The translations under genes and the position numbers were made by a program. A model generated the notes under the pieces. It saw nothing but the letters and a program-made list of their open reading frames with translations. It was not told the DNA's origin and did not search any database. Source: JACNKJ01 sp964440095 (GTDB lineage Bacteria > Krumholzibacteriota > Krumholzibacteriia > JACNKJ01). Taken from it: a DNA stretch of 64,000 bases. Each line of letters opens with the position of its first letter. Within the stretch, counting starts at the first letter, position 1. This document shows, in pieces, positions 8,634-16,378 of this stretch. The stretch spans positions 1 through 64,000 of the forward strand of contig CAYTPZ010000003.1 of NCBI GenBank assembly GCA_964440095.1. The letters run 5' to 3'.

Positions 8634-9200
8634 CTAGATCTTAAAGCTGGGTACGGTGACGACCCAAGCTTCACAGGGTCCCTCGCCAATGTTCTCGATA
8701 CGATGCGGGTTGGACGCATGATAGTGAAGGCTGTCGCCTTCCTTGAGCACATACTGCTCATCATCGACGTGCACCTGCAAAATGCCTTTCAGCAGCAGGA
8801 TGAACTCTTCGCCCTCATGGCGATTCACGTCGCCCGAGGAAACGGCACCCTTGCCCCAGGTCATCTTCATGAAGGAAATGCGCGAGTGCGGGATGGATCC
8901 CGACAGGGACTCCAAATCCACAGGAGGCTCCACGAAGCGGAAACGCCGACGCTTGCTCTTGGCAACAATGCTGACGCCTGGAAGCTCATCGGCTTCCACG
9001 AAATAGGAAGGCTCCTCGCCCATGGCCTGGGCGATTCGCGTGAGCGCACCTACGGTGGGACTGCTCTTGCCGCGTTCGATTTCGGAGATGTGCGTAGCGG
9101 ATACGCCGCTGGTCTCCTCGATCATTTTCAGGGTAAGCTTCTTCTCGAGACGATAGCGCTTTAAGCGTTCGCCGATTTCGCTTTTATCCAACTGCTCCAT
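8634..9200 (-). CDS. XRE-family regulator with cupin sensor domain
   Basis: A 188-residue protein with an XRE helix-turn-helix (about 8-64) and a cupin domain (about 105-185) with intact metal-type motifs: His128 in RHEGEE and His159/His161/His166 in SLHYHASNPHR. Such regulators sense small metabolites such as polyamines or amino acids; the ligand here is unknown. Start chosen at ATG 9200 because GAGGTG lies just upstream; a GTG six bases earlier is possible. First gene of a four-gene operon (second XRE, DUF1844, barrel). Autoregulation would be typical but no operator is provable. Confidence 0.87.
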   Translation of the reverse strand: MEQLDKSEIGERLKRYRLEKKLTLKMIEETSGVSATHISEIERGKSSPTVGALTRIAQAMGEEPSYFVEADELPGVSIVAKSKRRRFRFVEPPVDLESLSGSIPHSRISFMKMTWGKGAVSSGDVNRHEGEEFILLLKGILQVHVDDEQYVLKEGDSLHYHASNPHRIENIGEGPCEAWVVTVPSFKI

Positions 9201-9246
9201 GATCACCTCGAATGGTGTTTTCGGGTTTCTGGGTCGGGAACAAAGT

Positions 9247-9268
9247 AAAAAGACCGTCCGGCGCGGTC
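9247..9268 (-). terminator. Possible intrinsic terminator after the CNNM operon
   Basis: Minus-strand stem GACCG/CGGTC with a 7-nt GC-rich loop, followed directly by five T's. The stem is short. It overlaps a TTGACC that could be the -35 of the downstream XRE operon, so an operator is an alternative. Confidence 0.45.
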
Positions 9269-9321
9269 AAGATTTCATAAGAGATTTCTGATTCCTGGGT
9301 AAAATATCCGATAAGTTGCGT

Positions 9322-10326
9322 TTACTCCCTAATATCGTCAACGCGCCGGTATCGGACCAGTTTTTCCAACAAATCCCGCAGGAAAACCACGCCCAGCGCG
9401 CTTCCATCCAGATCGGTGACCACGGCAAACTTGCTGTGGGTGAACTGTAATTCGTCGATAAGATCGAGCAGGGGCCTGCTGGCCGGAACGCTGCGCAGGG
9501 GTCCGGCGAGCATTTCCAATGACTGGTCCGCGGATTGGGACAGGAGCTTCAAACTGGACACGAAGCCGTCCAGCCGTGAACTGCCCTGGCGGAACAGGAA
9601 GATGCGCGAGGGCATCTGGTCGCCGAGGTCCTTCAACAAATCCCCCACCGTTCCCTGAATGGGGAAAAGGGTCAGTGCCGACATGGGGCGCATGAGGGAT
9701 CGCGCGCTAAGTCGATTGAGCAGAGCGATGCGACCAATGAGGATTTCCTCTTCATGTGCCACGGCACCTTCCTCACGGCCGGTCTCCACGTGCAGGCGCA
9801 CGGTTTCCCAACTCAGGGGGATTTCGCCCTTGGAGGGTCCGCCGGAAACAACTCTACCCAGAATGCGGCTGAAGGCCTCGATGAGCCAGAGCAGGGGCCA
9901 GAGAATCCAGGCCAAGGGTATCAGGAGCAGTGAGACCCATCGGGTGAGTCGATCGGCGTAGACACCGCCCAGGCCCTTGGGCAGAACTTCGCCGAATAGG
10001 AGTACCACGGGCACAACCCAAAGGGTGGCCAGCATGTCTGTACCCATCACGGGAAGTTGCCAGTTCAATTTATGCAGGAAGCTTTCCGTGAGCAGAACGG
10101 CGGTCACTGAGGCCAAGACATTGAAAACATTGGTACCCAGTAGAATGACCGCCAGCATGCGTTCGGGTTGCCGATAGAGTCTTTCGGCCAGGCCGCCGAG
10201 CCTGCTCCCCTCCTCCCGCGCTGTGCGCTGGCGCAAACGATTGCTGGAGATCATGGCCGTCTCGCTACCCGAGAAAAAGGCCGAGCCCAAGATGGCCACG
10301 AGCACCAGGATCAACCAGGCGCTCAT
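9322..10326 (-). CDS. CNNM/HlyC-family membrane protein without CorC C-terminal domain
   Basis: A 334-residue inner-membrane protein. The N-terminal CNNM domain (about 1-180) has the hallmark FFSGSETAMISSN and GEVLPKGLG and about four membrane helices; the cytoplasmic part (about 215-325) is a degenerate CBS pair. Unlike its upstream neighbour it ends after the CBS region and lacks the CorC_HlyC domain. Families of this type are linked to Mg2+/Co2+ or Na+ export. The start (MSAWLIL) overlaps the previous stop as ATGA. It may work with the neighbouring paralogue as a heteromer. Confidence 0.85.
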   Translation of the reverse strand: MSAWLILVLVAILGSAFFSGSETAMISSNRLRQRTAREEGSRLGGLAERLYRQPERMLAVILLGTNVFNVLASVTAVLLTESFLHKLNWQLPVMGTDMLATLWVVPVVLLFGEVLPKGLGGVYADRLTRWVSLLLIPLAWILWPLLWLIEAFSRILGRVVSGGPSKGEIPLSWETVRLHVETGREEGAVAHEEEILIGRIALLNRLSARSLMRPMSALTLFPIQGTVGDLLKDLGDQMPSRIFLFRQGSSRLDGFVSSLKLLSQSADQSLEMLAGPLRSVPASRPLLDLIDELQFTHSKFAVVTDLDGSALGVVFLRDLLEKLVRYRRVDDIRE

Positions 10327-11567
10327 GACAGACGCTCCAGTTTCAAGGTGCGTAGGGCCGGGCCCTCGGCATCCATGACGGTCCAGCGCAGTCCGGCGAT
10401 TTCGCAAACGCTGCCTTCTTCCGGCACCTCGCCCAGCTGTTCCATGAGAAATCCGCCCAGGGTTTCGTTTTCGCCGCTGCCCAGCGGCATGCGAAGAATC
10501 TCCGAGGCCTCATCCAGTTCCATGCGCGCCGAGGCGATGAGCGTGTCTTCGTCGGGCATGTAGAAGCGCTGGCTCTCGTAATCTCTCCGATTGAGAATAT
10601 TCCCCACAAGGATCTCGAATAGGTCCTCCAGGGCGGCCAGCCCGGCCAGAGAACCGTATTCATCCAAGACCACGGCGAGGGTCTCGTTTTCGTCGAGCAT
10701 TTCGCCCAGCAGCGGACCCGCCATCTGACTTTCGGGACAAAAACGCACGGGACGCGAAAGGCTCGAAACCGGCTCCTCCGAATTTTCCCGACCCAAGAGA
10801 TCGGCCGCATGCAGTATGCCCACCACTCGATCGGGACTTTCCCTGAACAGGGGAATCTTGGAGTAGCCCTCGGCTCGAACGTTCTTGACGACCTCGCGAA
10901 TGGGAAGATCATCTTCGAGCAGGAAAAGATCCACGCGCGGAGTCATGGTTTCGGACACCGGCGTGTCGCCAAGTTCAAAGACGCCGCTGACCATCTCCAT
11001 TTCCTTTTCACCCAGGGGCCCCTCCTCCACTGCCACCTGCACCAGAGCGAGGAGATCCTCTTCCTGAAGACCTTGTCGATCGCCAGGGAAAAGTCGCTGC
11101 AGGCCGTTTCGGAAACGAAGGCTCAGTCTCTCGAGCGCACCGGCCACTGGCCCAAGCAATCGATGGGCGGCCAGCAACCTTGGGGCGATGCGAAGACTGG
11201 TGTTGCGAGGATGCTGCACAGCGATGCTCTTGGGCAGGATTTCACCGAAGAGCAATACGACCAGGGTGGTGGCCAGGGTGCTCACCAGGGGTCCACGCTC
11301 GAGTCCAAGGTGTCGTAAAAAGAGGCGCGTTGCCAAGACGGCCAACACGATGTTCACCAGGGTGTTGCCCACCAGAATGCTGGCCAAGACCTCCTGGAGG
11401 CGATCCAGCATGTAGGCCACGGTGCGGGCGGGACGATCCTGACGTTTGCGCATGAGGTGACGTTGGCTGTGGTCCAAGGCGAAGAGAGCGGTTTCCGAGC
11501 CGGAGAAGAAGCCCGACATGCCCAAAAGCAGCAATATGGCCAAGCCCAAGAAGATATCGGCGGTCAT
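10323..11567 (-). CDS. CNNM/HlyC/CorC-family ion transporter
   Basis: A 414-residue protein with a CNNM membrane domain (about 1-175; FFSGSETALFALD near the start, FGEILPKSIAVQ in the third helix region), two CBS repeats (about 195-315; SETMTPRVDLF and VVLDEYGSLAGLAALEDL) and a C-terminal CorC_HlyC domain (about 330-410, LGGFLMEQLGEVPEEG). The architecture matches bacterial CNNM/YfjD proteins implicated in Mg2+ homeostasis. It is the middle gene of three, with 4-nt ATGA overlaps on both sides, so stoichiometric translation with the kinase-receiver protein and the second CNNM is likely. Confidence 0.9.
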   Translation of the reverse strand: MTADIFLGLAILLLLGMSGFFSGSETALFALDHSQRHLMRKRQDRPARTVAYMLDRLQEVLASILVGNTLVNIVLAVLATRLFLRHLGLERGPLVSTLATTLVVLLFGEILPKSIAVQHPRNTSLRIAPRLLAAHRLLGPVAGALERLSLRFRNGLQRLFPGDRQGLQEEDLLALVQVAVEEGPLGEKEMEMVSGVFELGDTPVSETMTPRVDLFLLEDDLPIREVVKNVRAEGYSKIPLFRESPDRVVGILHAADLLGRENSEEPVSSLSRPVRFCPESQMAGPLLGEMLDENETLAVVLDEYGSLAGLAALEDLFEILVGNILNRRDYESQRFYMPDEDTLIASARMELDEASEILRMPLGSGENETLGGFLMEQLGEVPEEGSVCEIAGLRWTVMDAEGPALRTLKLERLS

Positions 11568-12529
11568 CGCAGATCCTCCTTGAGTGCTCGGAGTTCATCC
11601 TGCAGGGGACCCAAACCTGGCTTCACCAACACGCGATCCACACCCTCCATGCGGCCGCCGCCGAGCTCGGCTTCGCCAGTGATCAGAATTGTACGGGTGG
11701 CCGGATGCCCCTCTTTGATGCGAACCAGGCCGGCCTCTCCACTTTCACCGGGAAGGCCCATGTCGGCGAGCACCGCCCGCCAGGGCTCGGCCATGGGGAG
11801 AATCTCTTCGAAGCAGCAGGCCTCATCCACTTGGAAACCTTCGCGTCGAATGAGTTCGGCCAGCATCTGCCTCAGGCCGGAATCGTCCTCCACCACCAGG
11901 ATTTTGGGCCCTCCCACTCGGCGGAAATGGAAACGGGTCTTGCCGTTTAACTCAAGACTCAGCTTAAGCTCCAGCTGACGGCTGCGCCGCAATATTTCAC
12001 CGAGACCGAGGCCGTGGTGCTCCCCAGCCTCGGGGGCCTGCCCCGCAATCAGTTTCGAGGCCAGATCAGCTGGCAGGTTTTCACCACCGTTTTCCAGGCT
12101 AAACCCTTCCGCATCGGCCTTCAATTTAACGGGGCCCTCGGGGGCGGCTTTGCAGGCATTCTCCAGCAAATTGAGCAGCAGGGCGTGCAGCGCTTCTTCC
12201 GATCCGGGAAAGAGCCAGGGATCGGGCAATTCCAGGAAACTGGCTTCGGGACGCAGACGACCGGCGCGAAGGAAGCGGTCCCATATCTCGCGCAGCAGGG
12301 CGGAACGGTCTTGGGATAACTCAGCCTGCGGCGACGCACCCTCTTCGATTATCTCACGAGCCCGTGCCAATCCACGACCCAGTCGGTCCATGAGTTGGGG
12401 CAATAGGTCGAGCGGCTCGCCCTTTACCATGTGGTCGCGGCTGAGACGAATGTCCACCGCGAGCAGGGCAAGTTGATGGCGGAGATCATGGGCCTTGGTC
12501 GGCCGAGAGGATATCTGGGGTTCATCCAT
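11564..12529 (-). CDS. Soluble histidine kinase-receiver hybrid
   Basis: A 321-residue protein without membrane helices or sensor domain. The N-terminus has an H-box-like AHDLRHQLALL (candidate phospho-His14) and a dimerisation helix; an HATPase region follows (about 85-205) with N-box LLENACKA (Asn124), a degenerate G1 (LENGGENLP) and G2 HHGLGLGE. A receiver domain (about 208-318) has Asp215/Asp216, acceptor Asp256 in LADMGLP, Thr284 and Lys303, the complete active set. Kinase first, receiver second, lacking an input module, it may phosphorylate itself or dock to a partner. Start at ATG 12529 is preferred over GTG 12577, though the ribosome site is weak. It leads an operon with two CNNM proteins. 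Confidence 0.8.
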   Translation of the reverse strand: MDEPQISSRPTKAHDLRHQLALLAVDIRLSRDHMVKGEPLDLLPQLMDRLGRGLARAREIIEEGASPQAELSQDRSALLREIWDRFLRAGRLRPEASFLELPDPWLFPGSEEALHALLLNLLENACKAAPEGPVKLKADAEGFSLENGGENLPADLASKLIAGQAPEAGEHHGLGLGEILRRSRQLELKLSLELNGKTRFHFRRVGGPKILVVEDDSGLRQMLAELIRREGFQVDEACCFEEILPMAEPWRAVLADMGLPGESGEAGLVRIKEGHPATRTILITGEAELGGGRMEGVDRVLVKPGLGPLQDELRALKEDLR

Positions 12530-12582
12530 GCTTCGATCAGCGCAAGAGTCGGGCTTTGCGCCCACCTTGTCAAGCACGCTCC

Positions 12583-12611
12583 TTGACGCTCCGCGGAACC
12601 TCCCCTAAACT
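12583..12611 (+). promoter_or_regulatory. Promoter of the GT9-waaA genes
   Basis: TTGACG (12583-12588), 17-bp spacer, TAAACT (12606-12611). Predicted start near 12618, about 20 nt before the GT9 ATG, with GAGGCGG as ribosome site. The minus-strand kinase operon shares this 109-bp divergent region. Confidence 0.55.
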
Positions 12612-12638
12612 GCGCCCTCACGGCAAATTCGAGGCGGC

Positions 12639-13664
12639 ATGCGCACACTCGTCATACGATTCAGCGCCCTGGGCGATCTGGTCCTGACCCTTCCCGCCCT
12701 GCGGGATCTGTCTGCCGCCAGCCATGAACTCCATTTCCTCACATTGGACCGATTCGCAGCGCTCATGGAGCCTCTGCCCGAGCTGGCGCGGGTCTGGAGT
12801 CTGGATCCCCGGCGCGGCTTCGCCGGTCTGCGCACCTTGACCTCAGAGCTGGCGGGGCAGGAATTCGACGCTGTCCTTGACCTCCACGACAATTTGAGAA
12901 GCCGGAGCCTTCACATGCTCATGGCCGGCCGTGGTCCCAGATGGATCTCCACCCGGCGCGACACCCTTCGCCGCCGCATTTTGGTGGCGGCACCCGACTC
13001 CCTGAAGCCGGCATTGCGCGAGCGCTCATTGACTCCCGTGCTCGACCGCCATCGTGAGGCCGCCGCCGAACTCAGCGGTTTCACCTATGCGCCCGAGGGA
13101 AGCTATCCCATCAACGATGCCCTTCGCCTTTCGGTGGATGAGGAACTGGCCGGCCTGGGCCTCGATCCCAGCTCGCGCCCCTTGGCCCTTGCGCCGGGGG
13201 CAGCTTGGCCCCAGAAGGCCTGGCCGCGATTTGCCGAATTCGCCGCTACCCTGCCCAAGCATCTTCCCCTGCTCGTTGTGGGAGGTCCCGGAGAAGAAGA
13301 CCTATGTTGCGAAGTGGCTGTGGCAGCCGGATCCAATGCAATAGTCTTCGCCGGAGCCAGTCCACTTCCCCGTCTGGCAGCCGCCCTGTCTCGCTGCCGC
13401 GGTCTCGTGGGTGGCGACAGCGGCCTGGCCCACTTGGCCGAAGCGGTGGATCGACCGGTCTGCACCTTGTTCGGCCCGACAGTGCCCGAGTTCGGATTTG
13501 CGCCCAGGCGAGCCGAAAGCCTTTTGATTCAAAGCAACCTTAACTGCAGACCATGCTCTCTACATGGCAAACGCGCCTGCAAGTTCGGTGATCGGCCTTG
13601 CCTCGCCGAGTTGGAGCCGGCTTATGTGCTGACGGAACTCGAGCTGGGAGGATGGCTGGAATGA
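12639..13664 (+). CDS. Glycosyltransferase family 9 (heptosyltransferase-like)
   Basis: A 341-residue GT-B enzyme adding a sugar, probably heptose, to the LPS inner core at the cytoplasmic face. It begins RTLVIRFSALGDLVLTLPAL, the classic GT9 start, and has the ALAPGAAWPQKAWP donor-side segment (about 184-197), VGGPGEE and the GGDSGLAHLAEAVDRPVCTLFGPT block (about 265-290). The C-terminal CRPCSLHGKRACKFGDRPCL cysteine cluster is common in GT9 proteins. The downstream waaA overlaps by ATGA, which supports an LPS role. Whether it is a WaaF or WaaC type cannot be decided. Confidence 0.88.
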   Translation: MRTLVIRFSALGDLVLTLPALRDLSAASHELHFLTLDRFAALMEPLPELARVWSLDPRRGFAGLRTLTSELAGQEFDAVLDLHDNLRSRSLHMLMAGRGPRWISTRRDTLRRRILVAAPDSLKPALRERSLTPVLDRHREAAAELSGFTYAPEGSYPINDALRLSVDEELAGLGLDPSSRPLALAPGAAWPQKAWPRFAEFAATLPKHLPLLVVGGPGEEDLCCEVAVAAGSNAIVFAGASPLPRLAAALSRCRGLVGGDSGLAHLAEAVDRPVCTLFGPTVPEFGFAPRRAESLLIQSNLNCRPCSLHGKRACKFGDRPCLAELEPAYVLTELELGGWLE

Positions 13665-14920
13665 TCCTCGCGCTTTACCGCCTGCTTGCACCCCTAGCCG
13701 CGGCCCTACTTCCCCTATTCGCGCGATTCTCGCCCAAGCTCGCCGCAACCCTAATGTGGCGCAAGGAATCCTTGGGGGCCGCCGATCTTGCCCCCGGCGC
13801 ATCGCCCCGCTTTCTGATTCACGCCTCCTCGGCGGGAGAGCTGGAACAGGCCCGGCCCCTACTTGCGGAAATCCGTGTCCGACATCCCCGCGCCGCACTC
13901 TTGATCACGCTCTCGTCCGCTTCGGCCCGGAAGGCTGCGAAAGATTTGAGTGAGGCCCCTCGCGCCATCCCCATGCCCGCCGATACACCGCGGAACATGG
14001 CTCGCCTTCTGAACGATTTCGCCCCCGATCGCATTCTCGTGGTCAAATGGGATCTCTGGCCAAGTCTCATGAGCGAGGCTCGGCGACGGAAGATTCCCGT
14101 TTTCCTTTTGGGTGCGGCCTTGTCGGCAAAGTCGGGACGCAGTCGCTGGCCCGGCCGCCTGCTCGCCCGCCCCCTCCATGGCATGCTCAGTGGAATCGGT
14201 GCGGCTTCCAGGGGCGATGCAGAGAGTTTCCGTCGCCTGGGAGTCACCGAGGATCGCTTGGCCATCACCGGGGATACGCGTTTCGATCGGGTGATACAGC
14301 GCAGGCAGGAGAACCGCTCCTACCTGCTCAGCAGATCCATCCATCCTCGTGAAAATTGCCTTGTAGCCGGCAGCACTTGGCCCGCCGAGGAGAATCTGAT
14401 TTGGGAAACTTATCCCAAAATAATGTCCGAAGAACCCAAGGCTCGCCTTCTACTGGCACCCCATGAACCCTCGGAAGCGAACCTGTGTCGCTTGGAAGCC
14501 GAAGCGGCCCGGCGGGGATTGAGCACAGCGCGACTGTCCACCCTGGATCACTTCCCCGAGGCCTGCGTGGTTCTGGCCGACGTACTCGGTCAATTGGCCG
14601 AACTCTACAAGCTTGGCAGCCTGGCCTTCGTGGGCGGAGGATTCGGCGACGGCGTTCACAGCGTTCTGGAAGCGGCGGCCCACGGCCTGCCCGTTATCAT
14701 GGGTCCGCGCATCGAGCGGGCAGCAGAGGCCAGCGACCTGGTCTCGGCAGGCGCGGGATGGGTCATCCAAGACGTCGATGAGCTGTTCGATATCTGGAGT
14801 CGTCACTTGAGCGATGCGGCTTTCGCTCAGGAAAACGCGGATCGCGCCCGTATTTTTGTGGATTCAGGCGCAGCTGCGGCAGAACGAAGCCTGGACTTCA
14901 TCGAGAAATTCGAGATCTAG
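13661..14920 (+). CDS. waaA: 3-deoxy-D-manno-octulosonic acid (Kdo) transferase WaaA
   Basis: Transfers Kdo from CMP-Kdo to lipid A at the inner membrane. The 419-residue GT30/GT-B protein has an N-terminal membrane anchor (about 1-25), the HASSAGELEQARPLL segment near 50-65, VKWDLWPSL (about 128-136; canonical xExDLWP has Lys for Glu here), GDTRFDRV (about 205-212), APHEPSE (about 264-270) and FVGGGFGDGVHSVLEAAAHG (about 325-344). Start at ATG 13661 gives an ATGA overlap; an in-frame ATG at 13652 just after GGGAGG is an alternative. The E-to-K change in the WExDLWP motif is worth noting. Confidence 0.9.
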   Translation: MILALYRLLAPLAAALLPLFARFSPKLAATLMWRKESLGAADLAPGASPRFLIHASSAGELEQARPLLAEIRVRHPRAALLITLSSASARKAAKDLSEAPRAIPMPADTPRNMARLLNDFAPDRILVVKWDLWPSLMSEARRRKIPVFLLGAALSAKSGRSRWPGRLLARPLHGMLSGIGAASRGDAESFRRLGVTEDRLAITGDTRFDRVIQRRQENRSYLLSRSIHPRENCLVAGSTWPAEENLIWETYPKIMSEEPKARLLLAPHEPSEANLCRLEAEAARRGLSTARLSTLDHFPEACVVLADVLGQLAELYKLGSLAFVGGGFGDGVHSVLEAAAHGLPVIMGPRIERAAEASDLVSAGAGWVIQDVDELFDIWSRHLSDAAFAQENADRARIFVDSGAAAAERSLDFIEKFEI

Positions 14921-14921
14921 G

Positions 14922-14950
14922 CTGACAAGGCCGCAAACGTGCTGTAATTT
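14922..14950 (+). promoter_or_regulatory. Promoter of the barrel protein-M1 peptidase unit
   Basis: CTGACA (14922-14927), 17-bp spacer, TAATTT (14945-14950) immediately after the waaA stop. Predicted leader about 26 nt, with GCAGGAG before the ATG at 14983. Confidence 0.5.
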
Positions 14951-14982
14951 CCCCCAATCGCCCCGAAACGCAGGAGATTCGC

Positions 14983-16365
14983 ATGTCGCCTCGCTATGGC
15001 CGCAAATCCATAAGTCTCTTCTTACTCGCTTGCCTAGGTTTGATTGGGACTCTGCCTGCGGCGGCTTTCCAGCTCGGCCTGCCCCCACTGGAAGGAACAG
15101 CCGATCTGAGCGCCTCCGAACGCGAAGAGCTGGAAAGCGCGGTACATGAAGAATTGACCGCGGCCTTTCCCTCGCCCGAGTGGCAGCTCATGTCCGGCGA
15201 TCTCATTTCTCTGGCCATGGAAGCTGAGAGTCTGGATCCGGCAGCATGCTCCGAGGAAGATTGCTTCGCCGATATCGGTCGCGCCCTGAAACTGGACATT
15301 CTGATCATGGGATACTTCCGCCGCAGCAGCCACGAGGACCGCTTGCTGCTCAAACTCTACGATATCGGCAGTGGCAAGATGGAAGGTTTCATTCGCGTAT
15401 CGGGCAGTGATCCTCGCGCTCTTCGCAGCAGCCTGCCTGATGACTGCCGTCGCCTGCTCCATCCCTATCGCAGCTGGAAACCCACCGAGGAATTGACCGG
15501 TGAAGATGCGGACCTGCTTACCAATGCCTGGGCCGCCCAGAGCGACGAGAATATAGAAGCTCTCGTAGGTGGGGAAGGGGATGCTCCCGACGATTCAATT
15601 CTGGAAACTGTCGAAAAGGATCGGTCGGGCTCACTGCTTAGCGGCTGGAGTTTCGGGCCGAGCATCAGCACCTATTCCGGTCCCAACCATGCCGTGCTCA
15701 TGAATCATGTGAACAACATCATGTCCGTCATGGGCGAGCCCATTTCCAGGTTCCAGAGTTTTGAGGTAGGCACTTCCATCGGACTGAGCATGCTGCGCCA
15801 TTTCAACGGTCCCATTTCTTTCGCTGGCACCTATCACTTCACCCAGTACAACCAGAACGCCCTTTTTGTGCCCCATGGCTGGGAGTCGCCAAGGGAATTG
15901 AACACCAAGCTGCACGAGTTGGGATTGGGCATTCACTTCGCCTTGGACTTTGTGCGCTCGAAAACCGTAGAACCCTTCGTGGCGGCGGGTGTGTCATTTC
16001 TCTATGCGGATAGTCAGCTGGATATTCTCTTGGACAATGTTTCAGGTGCACATGGCGGCGTGCCCGATACCGTCTATGAGAATCAGGACTTCCTCCTGGA
16101 ATCCACTGATTTTTCCGTGGGCGCCGAGGCTTACGTGGGTCTGAACTATCGAGTCACTTCCAATCTTATAATCCAGGGACAGCTGGGCGGAACCATGGGA
16201 CAGGTCAATCAGAACTTCGACTTCGATGGATCCCTTCAGCACCTGAACCCCGAAACACCGCAGGACGCCATCGAAGACCCCAGCGCCAACGACATCTTGT
16301 GGGGGTCCTATCCCCTCGAATTGAATGGACTCAGGCTCAGCCTGGGACTGCTTATCTCACTCTGA
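14983..16365 (+). CDS. Exported protein: N-terminal CsgG/LpoB-like domain plus C-terminal barrel-like domain
   Basis: A 460-residue protein with a signal peptide (SISLFLLACLGLIGTLPAAA, cleavage near residue 28). Residues about 30-165 resemble periplasmic nucleotide-binding-like domains of the CsgG/LpoB/TolB-N type: an EELTAAF helix, a CSEEDCFADIGRALKLD segment with two Cys and the strand DILIMGYF. Residues about 215-460 are alternating aromatic strands with a C-terminal LLISL, like an outer-membrane barrel. ATG 14983 has GCAGGAG upstream. The next gene, an M1 peptidase, begins 13 bases after the stop. No specific family recognised. Confidence 0.7.
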   Translation: MSPRYGRKSISLFLLACLGLIGTLPAAAFQLGLPPLEGTADLSASEREELESAVHEELTAAFPSPEWQLMSGDLISLAMEAESLDPAACSEEDCFADIGRALKLDILIMGYFRRSSHEDRLLLKLYDIGSGKMEGFIRVSGSDPRALRSSLPDDCRRLLHPYRSWKPTEELTGEDADLLTNAWAAQSDENIEALVGGEGDAPDDSILETVEKDRSGSLLSGWSFGPSISTYSGPNHAVLMNHVNNIMSVMGEPISRFQSFEVGTSIGLSMLRHFNGPISFAGTYHFTQYNQNALFVPHGWESPRELNTKLHELGLGIHFALDFVRSKTVEPFVAAGVSFLYADSQLDILLDNVSGAHGGVPDTVYENQDFLLESTDFSVGAEAYVGLNYRVTSNLIIQGQLGGTMGQVNQNFDFDGSLQHLNPETPQDAIEDPSANDILWGSYPLELNGLRLSLGLLISL

Positions 16366-16378
16366 CCAGGATGCGGAT

